A stretch of 64,000 nt of DNA from Pleomorphomonas sp. PLEO (GTDB lineage: Bacteria > Pseudomonadota > Alphaproteobacteria > Rhizobiales > Pleomorphomonadaceae): NCBI RefSeq assembly GCF_041320595.1, contig NZ_CP166625.1:2305501-2369500 (forward strand), written 5' to 3'. The first letter of the stretch is position 1. Every line of letters begins with the position of its first letter. The position numbers and the translations under genes were made by a program. This document shows, in pieces, positions 34,993 to 43,126 of the stretch. The notes under the pieces were generated by a model that was not told where the DNA came from, made no database searches, and saw nothing but the letters and a program-made list of their open reading frames with translations.

Positions 34993-35328
34993 TCAAATAT
35001 CAGAAGAGTGAGTTTCTTGCTCTGGCGACCTAATATATTTATGAGTTTCCACCCGATACATCAACCGGCCGCAAGTTTGGCATTCTTGGGTGCTCCCCTC
35101 CACGATTAACTCGCGAGTTCCACAATCGGTATGACAAACCGCATAAGAGACATAAACATACTCCGGGAAATCGGCATCAGCATCGGGATAATCCATGGGA
35201 TCGTTCTCCCATGCGCCAAGGTTACGAACGTGAGACAGGAATTTCTCTTGCCGGGATTCACTACTTGAAAGCTCGGTGAACCGTTGCCTTATTTCAGAAA
35301 ATAACATCCCCCAGTCAGACTCAATCAT
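34993..35328 (-). CDS. Hypothetical protein with C4 zinc-ribbon-like motif, candidate immunity gene
   Basis: A 111-aa acidic protein. CHTDCGTRELIVEGSTQECQ is followed by TCGRLMYRVE, so C-x3-C and C-x2-C pairs suggest a zinc ribbon in the last third. ATG 35328 follows GGAG with seven bases spacing. It lies just upstream of RHS module 2 in the same orientation. Short RHS-tip-like coding remnants (GHRLPSPFPGNPVYAVFS) precede it in another frame near 35335-35430. Function unknown; immunity role by position only. Confidence 0.55.
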   Translation of the reverse strand: MIESDWGMLFSEIRQRFTELSSSESRQEKFLSHVRNLGAWENDPMDYPDADADFPEYVYVSYAVCHTDCGTRELIVEGSTQECQTCGRLMYRVETHKYIRSPEQETHSSDI

Positions 35329-35417
35329 GCTTTGTCTCCACGTATTAACTAAAAACCGCATAAACTGGATTCCCAGGGAATGGTGACGGCAGGCGGTGAC
35401 CGTTGGGCAAATGCCCG

Positions 35418-36281
35418 TCAGACCTGAAACTGCCGGATGTCTAGGACTACGGCTATCTTTTCAGTATAGGCCAAGAGCTTTCCGCCGGGTTTTCCCAGCA
35501 GAGTTGCTTTGCTCATCTCCATCACCCCGAGCACATCTGAATTTGGTAGAGGTCTGTCGGTCCATTCCGTCTGCCCATGCTGTTTTGAATAGACACGGAG
35601 CGAGCCCTGGTCCTTTACGATGAGGTGGACGCCCTTTTCTTTGGCAGTGACCGCGCAAACATAGCTTGGAGCCACGGGCATCGGATCGAATTTCACACTG
35701 TCGCCGATCACATCATACGACCAAATGTGTGGGGTGTCGTAGAGTATAAAATACAACTCATGTTGGTCGTTGAAACAACAAACCTCCACTTCCATAAGTG
35801 ATCCTTCGTAATTTGCCTTGCGTACCTGTGATCCAACGCCTGACAGCCTTGTCATGGTTCTGGCGTCGTAGATCGAACACATATCTGAAAGAAGAGTTCC
35901 GTCATCCTTATACGAGACCCGTACTTCGCTGTACGAAACTGCGAGATACTTGTCATTTGAGGCTATGTATAAGGGAATGCCGATGGCTGAGATCGACCAG
36001 CATCCTCCCTCGAAAATGCCGACCTTACACTGCTCGCCGCGCATTTCCTCGATCGGCGAAACAATCAATCGCTCGCTGGAGAATGCCACCAAATCAAACA
36101 CGTGTTCACGCCACTCATCTGGGATTGGGATTGTCCGCTCACTTGAGACGATGGCGACCGAGGTGTCTTGCTTCCGGACAAGGACAATGAGTCCGGCATC
36201 GTCACACCAGTCGCAGGCCAAGATCTCATCGTTTGGACCGGTCGGGTAATGCTGAGCTACGGCGATATTTGATTTCGTCAT
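35418..36281 (-). CDS. Hypothetical protein, beta-strand-rich (propeller-like), in RHS island
   Basis: A 287-aa protein without signal peptide or TM segment. Repeated short strands with turns (ILACDWCDDAGLIVLV, KYLAVSYSEVRV, LYFILYDTPHIWSYD, GGKLLAYTEKIAVVLDIR) suggest a beta-propeller-like fold. Start uncertain: ATG 36281, 36317 or 36341; the last two overlap the upstream gene. Lower GC than the core genome. It lies in a minus-strand series of small genes associated with RHS tips. It could be an immunity protein or unrelated island cargo. Confidence 0.5.
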   Translation of the reverse strand: MTKSNIAVAQHYPTGPNDEILACDWCDDAGLIVLVRKQDTSVAIVSSERTIPIPDEWREHVFDLVAFSSERLIVSPIEEMRGEQCKVGIFEGGCWSISAIGIPLYIASNDKYLAVSYSEVRVSYKDDGTLLSDMCSIYDARTMTRLSGVGSQVRKANYEGSLMEVEVCCFNDQHELYFILYDTPHIWSYDVIGDSVKFDPMPVAPSYVCAVTAKEKGVHLIVKDQGSLRVYSKQHGQTEWTDRPLPNSDVLGVMEMSKATLLGKPGGKLLAYTEKIAVVLDIRQFQV

Positions 36282-36306
36282 CTCGGAAACAGCCCAGCGT
36301 AGTGGA

Positions 36307-36672
36307 TTATAAAACATACCACCAGGCGGCCGGCTCTGCATCCTCTTGAAAAGGATACGGCTTGTTCGACACGGAAATCACTCCGCCATCCTGATAGGCA
36401 ACGAGTATGAACCCAGGGATGGCTCCCGATTCAACGGAGCTTACGACGTTTGCCAAATCGATATTGTCTGGAGCATCCCCGTCGGAGACAAAGAAGAAAT
36501 AATCCAGTTTTGTTCCCCATAGAGTGTTCGATTTTTCAAGCATTTCTGCCAAATCGTGCGGTGATGCTGTTTCCTTAAATCTCTGTTTTCCTGCTCTTAT
36601 CTTGGTTATGACGAGTTTGCGGGTCGAAATAAACGCGCAGATGGACGTGACGTCATGATGGATGCGCTTCAT
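36307..36672 (-). CDS. Hypothetical protein, candidate immunity gene following a toxin-tip remnant
   Basis: A 121-aa soluble protein. ATG 36672 has AGGAGG eight bases upstream and overlaps a stop codon as TGATG, indicating coupling to the short open frame before it. Features are limited: a basic N-terminal third (KLVITKIRAGKQRF) and an acidic middle (SDGDAPDNIDLANVVSSVES). No recognised family. The next gene downstream starts 26 bp later or overlaps, depending on its start. Confidence 0.5.
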   Translation of the reverse strand: MKRIHHDVTSICAFISTRKLVITKIRAGKQRFKETASPHDLAEMLEKSNTLWGTKLDYFFFVSDGDAPDNIDLANVVSSVESGAIPGFILVAYQDGGVISVSNKPYPFQEDAEPAAWWYVL

Positions 36673-36803
36673 CAGCATGTCCTCCTCAGCTGGTACGCCC
36701 CACGCCGTGAATGACTGTTGGTCATCGAGAGCGCACGCTCGAAACCCGCTGCCAGCGCATTCGGTATCGGCAGGCTATATTCAAACACTGATGAACCAGA
36801 GCC
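36672..36803 (-). pseudogene. Possible toxin-tip remnant (43 codons)
   Basis: From a TAA upstream to a TGA at 36672-36674 the frame is open and encodes 43 residues, including SVFEYSLPIPNALAAGFERA and SHSRRGAYQLRRTC. It has no start codon of its own near the beginning, ends TGATG-coupled to the following small gene, and looks like the C-terminal tip of a polymorphic toxin. Weak evidence based on position and coupling. Confidence 0.3.
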
Positions 36804-36919
36804 TTACTTCCGGTGACTCCGGAAATGTGCCAATTCATTTTGCAATCGGCAGGCGTAGCGTCTCCCTGTAGGCTCTTTTCAGTGGCGGCGCGCAAATTCC
36901 TTGGGAGGGGAGAGACGTC

Positions 36920-38887
36920 ATGAAATACCTCGTTGCCATCGGCACAGCCGGATCTTTGCTCGCCTCGGTGGCTTGGGCGCAGGACCAGCCCATTCTCTCG
37001 GCCCAAGTGGCCAAGACGCTGGCGTTGGACGGGTTGTCGTTCAAGGATCTCGATCGCAACGGCGGGCTTGATCCTTATGAGGATTGGCGCCTGCCGGCGT
37101 CCGAACGCGCCGCCGATCTCGTGAAGCGCATGACGCTTGAGGAGAAGGCCGGGCTGATGATGCATGGCACTGCTCCATCCATCGGCGCCGGCGCGGGCAT
37201 GGGGGTCGGTTCCGGCTATGATCTCGACCGCGCCAAGGACATGATCGACGGGAAAAAGGTCGTCACCTTCATCACCCGGCTTGGTGGCGACCCCGCCGTT
37301 CTGGCCGGTGAAAACAACAAGCTGCAGGAAATAGCCGAGGCGGGTCGTCTTGGCATTCCGGCGACCATCAGCACCGATCCGCGCAACCATTTCCAGTTCG
37401 TGCTCGGTGCAAGCGTCGCGGCCGGTGGCTTCTGGAAATGGCCGGAGACCTTGGGTTTCGCGGCGATCGGCGACGCGGCGCTGGTTCGGCGGTTCGGCGA
37501 TATCGCCCGGCAGGAATACCGCGCCGTCGGCATCCAGGAAGCGCTGTCTCCCCAGATCGATCTGGCCAGCGAACCGCGCTGGCCGCGCATCAACGGCACC
37601 TTTGGCGAGGATGCGGGAATAGCCAAGGCTATGGCCGAAGCCTATGTGGCCGGATTCCAGAATGGCGAGGCCGGCATAAACCGTGACAGCGTCATCGCCG
37701 TCGCCAAGCATTGGGTCGGCTACGGCGCGGCGAAGGACGGCTATGACAGCCACAACGCCTATGGCCGGCATGCCACGTTCCCCGGAAGCAATTTCGCCGA
37801 GCATCTCATTGCCTTCGAGGGCGCCTTCAAGGCGAAGGTCGGCGGTGTCATGCCGACCTATTCGATCCTCGACGGCGTCGTCCTCGATGGCAAACCGCTT
37901 GAGCCGGTTGGCGCCGGCTACAGCAAGCAGCTTCTGACCGATCTCTTGCGCGGCCACTATGGCTTTGATGGCGTCGTTCTCACCGACTGGCTGATCACCA
38001 ATGACTGCAAAGGCGCCTGCCTTGACGGCGAGAAGCCGGGCGTGAAGCCGACCTTGAACGAAGAGACCTTCGGCATGCCCTGGGGTGTCGAAGATATGAG
38101 CCGCGTCGATCGCTTTGCAAAGGCCGTCAATGCCGGCGTCGACCAGTTCGGCGGCGTGACCTCGTCGGATCTTCTCGTGGAGGCCGTCAAGCAGAACAAG
38201 ATCGGCGAGCAGCGCCTGGATGAATCGGCAACCCGGATCCTGATCCAGAAGTTCGAGCAAGGCCTGTTCGAGAATCCGTATGTCGATCCGCAAAAGGCCC
38301 AAGCGATCGTCGGCAACCCGACCTTCGCCGCTGAGGCCGCCGCCGCGCAGGCCCGCGCCATGGTGCTGCTCGACAACAAGGCCAAGCTTTTGCCGGTCAA
38401 GGCGGGCCAGAAGGTGTTCCTCTACGGTGTCGACCCGAAGGTGGCCACGGCGCGCGGCTTCACGGTCGTTCAGACCGCTCACGAGGCCGACTTTGCGCTG
38501 GTGCGCCTGAATGCGCCCTATCAGCAGCCGCATATGAACTATTTCTTCGGCTCGCGGCATCAGGAAGGCGATCTCGACTTCAAGGACGGCAATGCCGATT
38601 TCGAGGCCTTCAAGAGCGCCGCGAAAGAGGTTCCGACCATCGTCACCGTCTATCTGGGGCGGCCAGCCATCCTCACCGGCATTGCCGACCAAGCCGGCGC
38701 CCTAATCGGTAATTTCGGTGCCGCCGACGAAGCCCTGTTCGATGTGATCGAAGGAAAGCAGAAGGCGGAAGGCAAGCTACCTTTCGAGCTGCCGTCCTCG
38801 ATGGCCGATGTGTTGGCGCAGAAATCCGATGTCCCGCACGATACGCGTCATCCGCTGTATCCGATCGGCTACGCGATGCCATATTGA
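36920..38887 (+). CDS. Glycoside hydrolase family 3 protein (beta-glucosidase-like), secreted
   Basis: A 655-aa periplasmic or exported GH3 enzyme. Signal peptide about residues 1-20 (SLLASVAWAQ). The GH3 N-terminal TIM barrel includes MTLEEKAGLMMHG, GIPATISTDPRNHF, SPQIDLASEPRWPRINGTFGED, VIAVAKHWVGYGA and GFDGVVLTDW, whose Asp is the expected nucleophile. A GH3 C-terminal alpha/beta domain follows from about residue 470; no fibronectin III tail is visible. ATG 36920 follows GGAGAGA. It marks return to core-genome composition after the RHS island. Likely cleaves plant- or polysaccharide-derived beta-glucosides; specificity unknown. Confidence 0.88.
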   Translation: MKYLVAIGTAGSLLASVAWAQDQPILSAQVAKTLALDGLSFKDLDRNGGLDPYEDWRLPASERAADLVKRMTLEEKAGLMMHGTAPSIGAGAGMGVGSGYDLDRAKDMIDGKKVVTFITRLGGDPAVLAGENNKLQEIAEAGRLGIPATISTDPRNHFQFVLGASVAAGGFWKWPETLGFAAIGDAALVRRFGDIARQEYRAVGIQEALSPQIDLASEPRWPRINGTFGEDAGIAKAMAEAYVAGFQNGEAGINRDSVIAVAKHWVGYGAAKDGYDSHNAYGRHATFPGSNFAEHLIAFEGAFKAKVGGVMPTYSILDGVVLDGKPLEPVGAGYSKQLLTDLLRGHYGFDGVVLTDWLITNDCKGACLDGEKPGVKPTLNEETFGMPWGVEDMSRVDRFAKAVNAGVDQFGGVTSSDLLVEAVKQNKIGEQRLDESATRILIQKFEQGLFENPYVDPQKAQAIVGNPTFAAEAAAAQARAMVLLDNKAKLLPVKAGQKVFLYGVDPKVATARGFTVVQTAHEADFALVRLNAPYQQPHMNYFFGSRHQEGDLDFKDGNADFEAFKSAAKEVPTIVTVYLGRPAILTGIADQAGALIGNFGAADEALFDVIEGKQKAEGKLPFELPSSMADVLAQKSDVPHDTRHPLYPIGYAMPY

Positions 38888-39045
38888 GGGGGTGGACGGC
38901 ATGGTAGCCTGCCTTCGTCCCTGTATTTTGCTCCGCCTATGGGCTCACCCTACGGGGCGAGCTCATATGGCTCGGACGGTATGCCCCGCGCCTCAGACGC
39001 GCCGGATGAATTGAGCCGATCACGTTCCCACTCACCCTGTTAGAT

Positions 39046-39084
39046 CTCATACCCCTATAAGGTCACTACTTTTACAGGTATGAG
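39046..39084. promoter_or_regulatory. Inverted repeat in the SDR gene promoter region
   Basis: CTCATACC (39046-39053) and GGTATGAG (39077-39084) are perfect 8-bp inverted arms 23 bp apart, flanking CTATAAGG and ACTACTTTTACA. This pattern resembles operators of HxlR/MarR-like redox or drug regulators ahead of NAD(P)-dependent genes. No such regulator is adjacent. Confidence 0.4.
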
Positions 39085-39128
39085 GCGCCGCGTACTCTCT
39101 CCGCATCACAACAGTGGAGAGTGCTGCC

Positions 39129-40025
39129 ATGCGTGTATTTCTGACAGGCGCGACGGGCTTTATTGGCTCGCATGTTATCTCGGAACTTCTGGCCGCCGGG
39201 CATGAGGTTCTGGGCATGACCCGGTCCGACAAGGGCGCCGAGGCGCTGGCGGCGGCGGGTGTCGCGGTTCATCGCGGCGAGCTGGAGGATGTCGCCAGCA
39301 TTCGGGCCGGCGCGGCCCAGGCGGACGCGGTGATCCATACGGCGTTCGACCATGATTTCAGCCGGTTCGTGGACAATTGCGAGAAGGATCGGCGGGTGAT
39401 CGGGGCGCTGGGCGATGAGCTCAAGGGTTCGGATCGGCCGCTGATCATCACGTCGGGCGTCGGCATGGGCGAGCGCGAGCATGGGGCGCCGGCTGTCGAG
39501 ACGGTGTTCAACCTCACCCATGCCAATCCTCGCATCGCCTCCGAACAGGCCGGCAACGCCGCGCTTGAGAGCGGCGTGGATGTGCGCGTCGTTCGTCTTC
39601 CCCAGGTCCACGACACGACCAAGCAGGGGCTGATCACGCCGTTCATCGGCATTGTCCGCGAAAGAGGCTTTGCCGCCTATCTCGGCGAAGGCCTCAACCG
39701 TTGGTCGGCGGCGCATGTTGGCGACGTCGCCAAGCTCTACGCCCTGGTGCTCGACAAGGGCCGGCGCGGCGAGCGCTATCATGCCGTGGCGGAGGAGGGC
39801 ATCTCGGCGCGGCAAGTGGCCGAAGTGGTTGGCGCCGGCCTTGGCGTGCCGGTCAAGTCGCTCTCACCCGATGAGGCGCCGGGCTATTTCGGCTGGTTTG
39901 CTCTTTTTGCCGGCCTCGACATGCCGGCTTCGAGCGAATTGACCCGCCAGCGGCTGGGGTGGACGCCGGCCGGCCCCGGTCTGATCGAGGACCTCGAAGC
40001 GATGGATTATACCAAGACGCATTGA
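39129..40025 (+). CDS. NAD-dependent epimerase/dehydratase family (SDR) protein
   Basis: Atypical or extended SDR, 298 aa. N-terminal Rossmann motif MRVFLTGATGFIGSHV (GxTGxxG), then TRSDKGAEAL and the SGVGMGEREHG region; the usual YxxxK pair is not obvious, so catalytic activity is uncertain. ATG 39129 is chosen because the Rossmann strand begins there and GGAGAG precedes it. The last codons (TKTH and stop) are inside a dispersed repeat that begins at 40009, so its C-terminus was reshaped by that insertion. Confidence 0.85.
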   Translation: MRVFLTGATGFIGSHVISELLAAGHEVLGMTRSDKGAEALAAAGVAVHRGELEDVASIRAGAAQADAVIHTAFDHDFSRFVDNCEKDRRVIGALGDELKGSDRPLIITSGVGMGEREHGAPAVETVFNLTHANPRIASEQAGNAALESGVDVRVVRLPQVHDTTKQGLITPFIGIVRERGFAAYLGEGLNRWSAAHVGDVAKLYALVLDKGRRGERYHAVAEEGISARQVAEVVGAGLGVPVKSLSPDEAPGYFGWFALFAGLDMPASSELTRQRLGWTPAGPGLIEDLEAMDYTKTH

Positions 40026-40136
40026 AAATGCCTCTTCGCATTCTGCTTGCCGATTTCTCATGTCCCTGATGCAAATGAGAAATCGGCACTGACGTCAATG
40101 AGCGGATGCGTCAGCATCTTCGCGAATTGGGAGTAT
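40009..40136 (-). repeat. Multi-hairpin repeat family B, copy 1
   Basis: About 128 bp with ends ATACCAAGACGCATTG and CGAATTGGGAGTAT (imperfect terminal inverted repeats), a central stem CCGATTTCTCAT/ATGAGAAATCGG and a GATGC-GTCA-GCATC hairpin. Copy 2 at 47232-47355 is inverse and highly similar along the whole length. The left end overlaps the last five codons of the SDR gene and supplies its stop. Confidence 0.8.
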
Positions 40137-40493
40137 TCGGCGGGAGTCGTTGCCTGAGAGCGGCGGCCTCCCACTGGGGCGGCGCCGATATTTGCGCCGG
40201 CGATCGTTTTGCGCGGCTGCCAAAGTCGGCGGCGCGCCAATGAAACGTCCACGGATTTTGCGCGGAGGGCCGTGGCATGGCACTCGTTCCGCAGATCACC
40301 TGTCGAAAATGACTAGATCCTTAGTCTATGCTCTTGCATGCTCTAGTTAAAAATATCGATGTCAAATATATATGTTTAATTATCTCAGATTATGCTTTCC
40401 GATCTGATGTATTTTTCGTCGTTCGTCAGAAAAGTTAGCGCGTCAGTAACCGGGGTTGTGGAATTGATTGCTGGTAATTGTTTGGAGGGTGCC
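40137..40493. other. Intergenic region, AT-rich toward the chemotaxis cluster
   Basis: No gene recognised. Bases 40310-40400 are markedly AT-rich (TTAAAAATATCGATG, AATATATATG), suitable for a promoter of the periplasmic sensor gene at 40494, but no clear -35/-10 pair could be fixed. Confidence 0.4.
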
Positions 40494-41078
40494 ATGACGA
40501 TTGGCCGATATATAGCTCTTGGTCTTCTTGTATGCTCCTCGGCGGGGGTGAATCAGGCCCTCGCGGGGGACGACTATGCCGCCGCCGCCCGGGCCTACGT
40601 GGAACAGCATGTGGTTCCATTCCTGTCCGATCCTCTGGTGGTCGACGCGATCAACGCGCAGAACGCCAAGTATGCCGGATTGCAGCAGGCCGATGTCGAT
40701 GCGCTCGACAAGAAATGGCGGGCCGAGGTTGATGCCGCCGACAAGCCGATGATCAACGAGGCGCTGTCGTCTCCCCTCTCCAAGTTCCTGAAGGAGCAGG
40801 AGGAGAAGTCGAGTGGGGCGATCACCGAGCTGTTCATCACCGACAACAAGGGGCTCAATGTCGGACAGAGCGATCCGACGTCGGACTATTGGCAGGGCGA
40901 CGAAGCTAAATGGCAGAAGTCCTTCCAGGTCGGTCCGGGCACCATTTTCGTCGACGCCGTCGAGAAGGACGAGTCGACGCAGCAGCTGCAGACGCAGGTA
41001 AGCGCCACCATCTCCGACCCGAAGACCGGCGTGGCGATCGGCGCGATCACCGTCGGGCTGAACGTCGACGGTCTCTGA
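40494..41078 (+). CDS. Solitary periplasmic PDC/Cache-like sensor protein
   Basis: A 194-aa exported protein. Signal peptide about residues 1-25 (ALGLLVCSSAGVNQALAG). The mature part contains a PDC/Cache-type sensory fold pattern: helical start (AARAYVEQHVVPFLSD), then LFITDNKGLNVGQSDPTSDYWQGDEAKW ending in GAITVGLNVDGL. There is no TM anchor after the signal and no output domain. ATG 40494 follows GGAGGG; an upstream start is not needed. It sits 138 bp before a chemoreceptor gene on the same strand, so it could act as a ligand-binding partner in chemotaxis (inference). Confidence 0.7.
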   Translation: MTIGRYIALGLLVCSSAGVNQALAGDDYAAAARAYVEQHVVPFLSDPLVVDAINAQNAKYAGLQQADVDALDKKWRAEVDAADKPMINEALSSPLSKFLKEQEEKSSGAITELFITDNKGLNVGQSDPTSDYWQGDEAKWQKSFQVGPGTIFVDAVEKDESTQQLQTQVSATISDPKTGVAIGAITVGLNVDGL

Positions 41079-41165
41079 CCCAGCGCTTGGTTGGCCGAAA
41101 AGGCCTCCGCATCGGCAAGGCGCAGTCGCTCGCGTGATTGCGCCGCCGGTGCGAGCCAGAAGAAT

Positions 41166-41187
41166 GCGCCCCGAGCCAGCGGGGCGC
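41166..41187 (+). other. Hairpin between periplasmic sensor and chemoreceptor genes
   Basis: GCGCCCC and GGGGCGC pair around an 8-nt loop, 29 bp before the chemoreceptor ATG. No T-run, so it may only partly limit readthrough or stabilise the upstream message. Confidence 0.45.
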
Positions 41188-41215
41188 GCTCCCTGTTGCG
41201 GAGAAGAAATCCATC

Positions 41216-42850
41216 ATGCCGCGGACTTTTTCCAATTTCTCGCTGAAGGCCAAGATTGCTGCCATCCTGACGGCGGTGATCCTGCTGGTGATCCTCGCGA
41301 CGGCCCTGGTGTCGCTGCGTAGCACCACCACAATCATGGGCGAGGAGTTCACCGACGCCCGCCTCCAGATGACCGACTTGATCGCGGCGGCGGCGGAAGG
41401 TGGCGTCAAATGGAAGAAGAAGGACGTCGTTTCCCAGGCCTATGCCGAGTTCATCCAAGAGCCGACGCCACCGCTGCTGCGCGTGCGCGTGCTGGCGGCT
41501 GACGGCTCGGCGATTTCCGATTTCGCGGGCAATGCCGACACCGCCACGTTCGACGCCCAGGCTGACGAGATGATCAAGGCCAGCCCCAACGACAGGTCAT
41601 CTCGCGTGGTGAGTGGCGCCGTGCTGATCGTTGCGCCGGTTGGCAAGGACAAGGCCGGCAGCCCGCTGGGGCATCTGGTCGTCGCCTGGCGCACAGATAC
41701 TCTGTCGGCCTATATCAATGCGCTGACGATCCGGGTTGCGCTGTCGCTGTTGGGTGGCGCCGTCGCGATGATCGTCATCGTCCTGATTTTCATGGGGCGG
41801 GTGATCACGCGTCCCCTCGGTTTGCTCAAGCAAAGTATCGGTTTGCTGGCGAGTGGCCGTTCGGATCTCGAAGTTCCCTACCGTGGGCGGGCCGATGAAA
41901 TCGGCGAGATTGCCGCCGCCGTCGAGGTGTTGCGCCTCGGCGTGCAGGACCGGATGCGCCTCGAAGACGAGCAGCGGCGGAGTGTCGAGCAGCATCGCAG
42001 CCGCGACCAGCGATTGAGAGATCTGTCGCAGGCGTTCCATGACGCAGCAACCCGCATGCAGGGTACGGTCGATCAGCAGATGACCGCGCTGAAGGCGACG
42101 GCGGAAGGGTTGTCGACGACGTCAAGCGATACCCGGCGCCGGGCCGAGGCGATGCGCGAGACGTCGAACTCGGCGTCGTCGAACGTACGCACCGTCGCCG
42201 AGGCGGCCGAGGGGCTCTCGAGCTCCATCCAGGAAATCGGCGATCAGATCCGCAAGTCGACTGAGGCCGTCGCCGAGGTCGATGCCGAAGCGGCCTCCTC
42301 CTCGGGGCAGATCGCCGCGCTCAGCGAGGCCGCCGATCGTATCGGCGCCGTCGTCGACCTGATCCGGGGCATTGCCGCGCAGACCAACCTGCTGGCGCTC
42401 AACGCCACCATCGAGGCCGCCCGCGCCGGCGAGGCCGGCAGGGGCTTCGCGGTGGTGGCCTCCGAGGTCAAGGACCTCGCCGGGCAGACCGCAAAGGCGA
42501 CCGACGACATCGCTTCCCAGGTGGCGCAGATCCAGAGCAGCACACGCACGGCCGTCGAAGCGATCCAGGGCATTACGGTCAAAATCGGTTCGGTGAAAGC
42601 GCTCGCCGATGCCATCGACGCCGCCGTGGCTCAGCAGGCCGTGGCGACCGGCGAAATCAGCCAGTCGATCGCCACCGCCGCCGAAGGGACCAAGATGGTG
42701 GCCGGCGAAGTGGAGACCGTGGAAGCTGCCTCGGCGGAAACAGTCACGGTTGCCAACCGGGTCAACGCCACCGCCCACACGGTGGGGCAGGGCATCCGCG
42801 AATTCGGCGACATCGTCGAGGAGTACCTCACCAACTCGGCCGCCGCCTGA
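41216..42850 (+). CDS. Methyl-accepting chemotaxis protein, membrane-bound
   Basis: Chemoreceptor of 544 aa. TM1 about residues 12-34, a periplasmic domain of about 135 residues, TM2 about 170-193 ([20 protein letters not shown]), then HAMP ([18 protein letters not shown]). The cytoplasmic coiled coil carries the conserved hairpin tip [23 protein letters not shown] 41216 follows GGAG; upstream in-frame codons are non-hydrophobic and unlikely. No C-terminal CheR-binding pentapeptide is seen. Ligand unknown; possibly served by the periplasmic sensor encoded just upstream. Confidence 0.93.
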   Translation: MPRTFSNFSLKAKIAAILTAVILLVILATALVSLRSTTTIMGEEFTDARLQMTDLIAAAAEGGVKWKKKDVVSQAYAEFIQEPTPPLLRVRVLAADGSAISDFAGNADTATFDAQADEMIKASPNDRSSRVVSGAVLIVAPVGKDKAGSPLGHLVVAWRTDTLSAYINALTIRVALSLLGGAVAMIVIVLIFMGRVITRPLGLLKQSIGLLASGRSDLEVPYRGRADEIGEIAAAVEVLRLGVQDRMRLEDEQRRSVEQHRSRDQRLRDLSQAFHDAATRMQGTVDQQMTALKATAEGLSTTSSDTRRRAEAMRETSNSASSNVRTVAEAAEGLSSSIQEIGDQIRKSTEAVAEVDAEAASSSGQIAALSEAADRIGAVVDLIRGIAAQTNLLALNATIEAARAGEAGRGFAVVASEVKDLAGQTAKATDDIASQVAQIQSSTRTAVEAIQGITVKIGSVKALADAIDAAVAQQAVATGEISQSIATAAEGTKMVAGEVETVEAASAETVTVANRVNATAHTVGQGIREFGDIVEEYLTNSAAA

Positions 42851-42878
42851 GGCTGGCTCGCAAGGACTCTCTTCAAGG

Positions 42879-42917
42879 CCGCGTCCCTCCCTAACGTGAG
42901 GGGCGCGGTTTTCGTTT
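42879..42917 (+). terminator. Terminator of the chemoreceptor gene (shared family)
   Basis: CCGCGTCCCTC pairs with GAGGGGCGCGG, followed by TTTTCGTTT. Core nearly identical to those at 32052 and 44829. Confidence 0.85.
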
Positions 42918-43126
42918 GAGGGTGGTATCGGGCGGGGCAAATGCTGGAACCGCCCGTCATTCCGATCCTGAATTTGCCGCGCGTGGAGGACGCCTAGAGA
43001 AAATTCACATGTTAACAGCGGCTATTTACGAGTTGATAAGTAACACGTGCATTAAATTCCTTCGATAAGGGGAATGGACCACGACCTGATCTGATGTCAG
43101 GGAGCGAAGTCCTCGGAGGAGTGAGC

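Noticed and set aside
36722-38692. Long minus-strand open frame (656 codons) opposite the GH3 enzyme
   Set aside because: Antisense shadow of a well-recognised secreted GH3 gene; no motif, no ribosome site.
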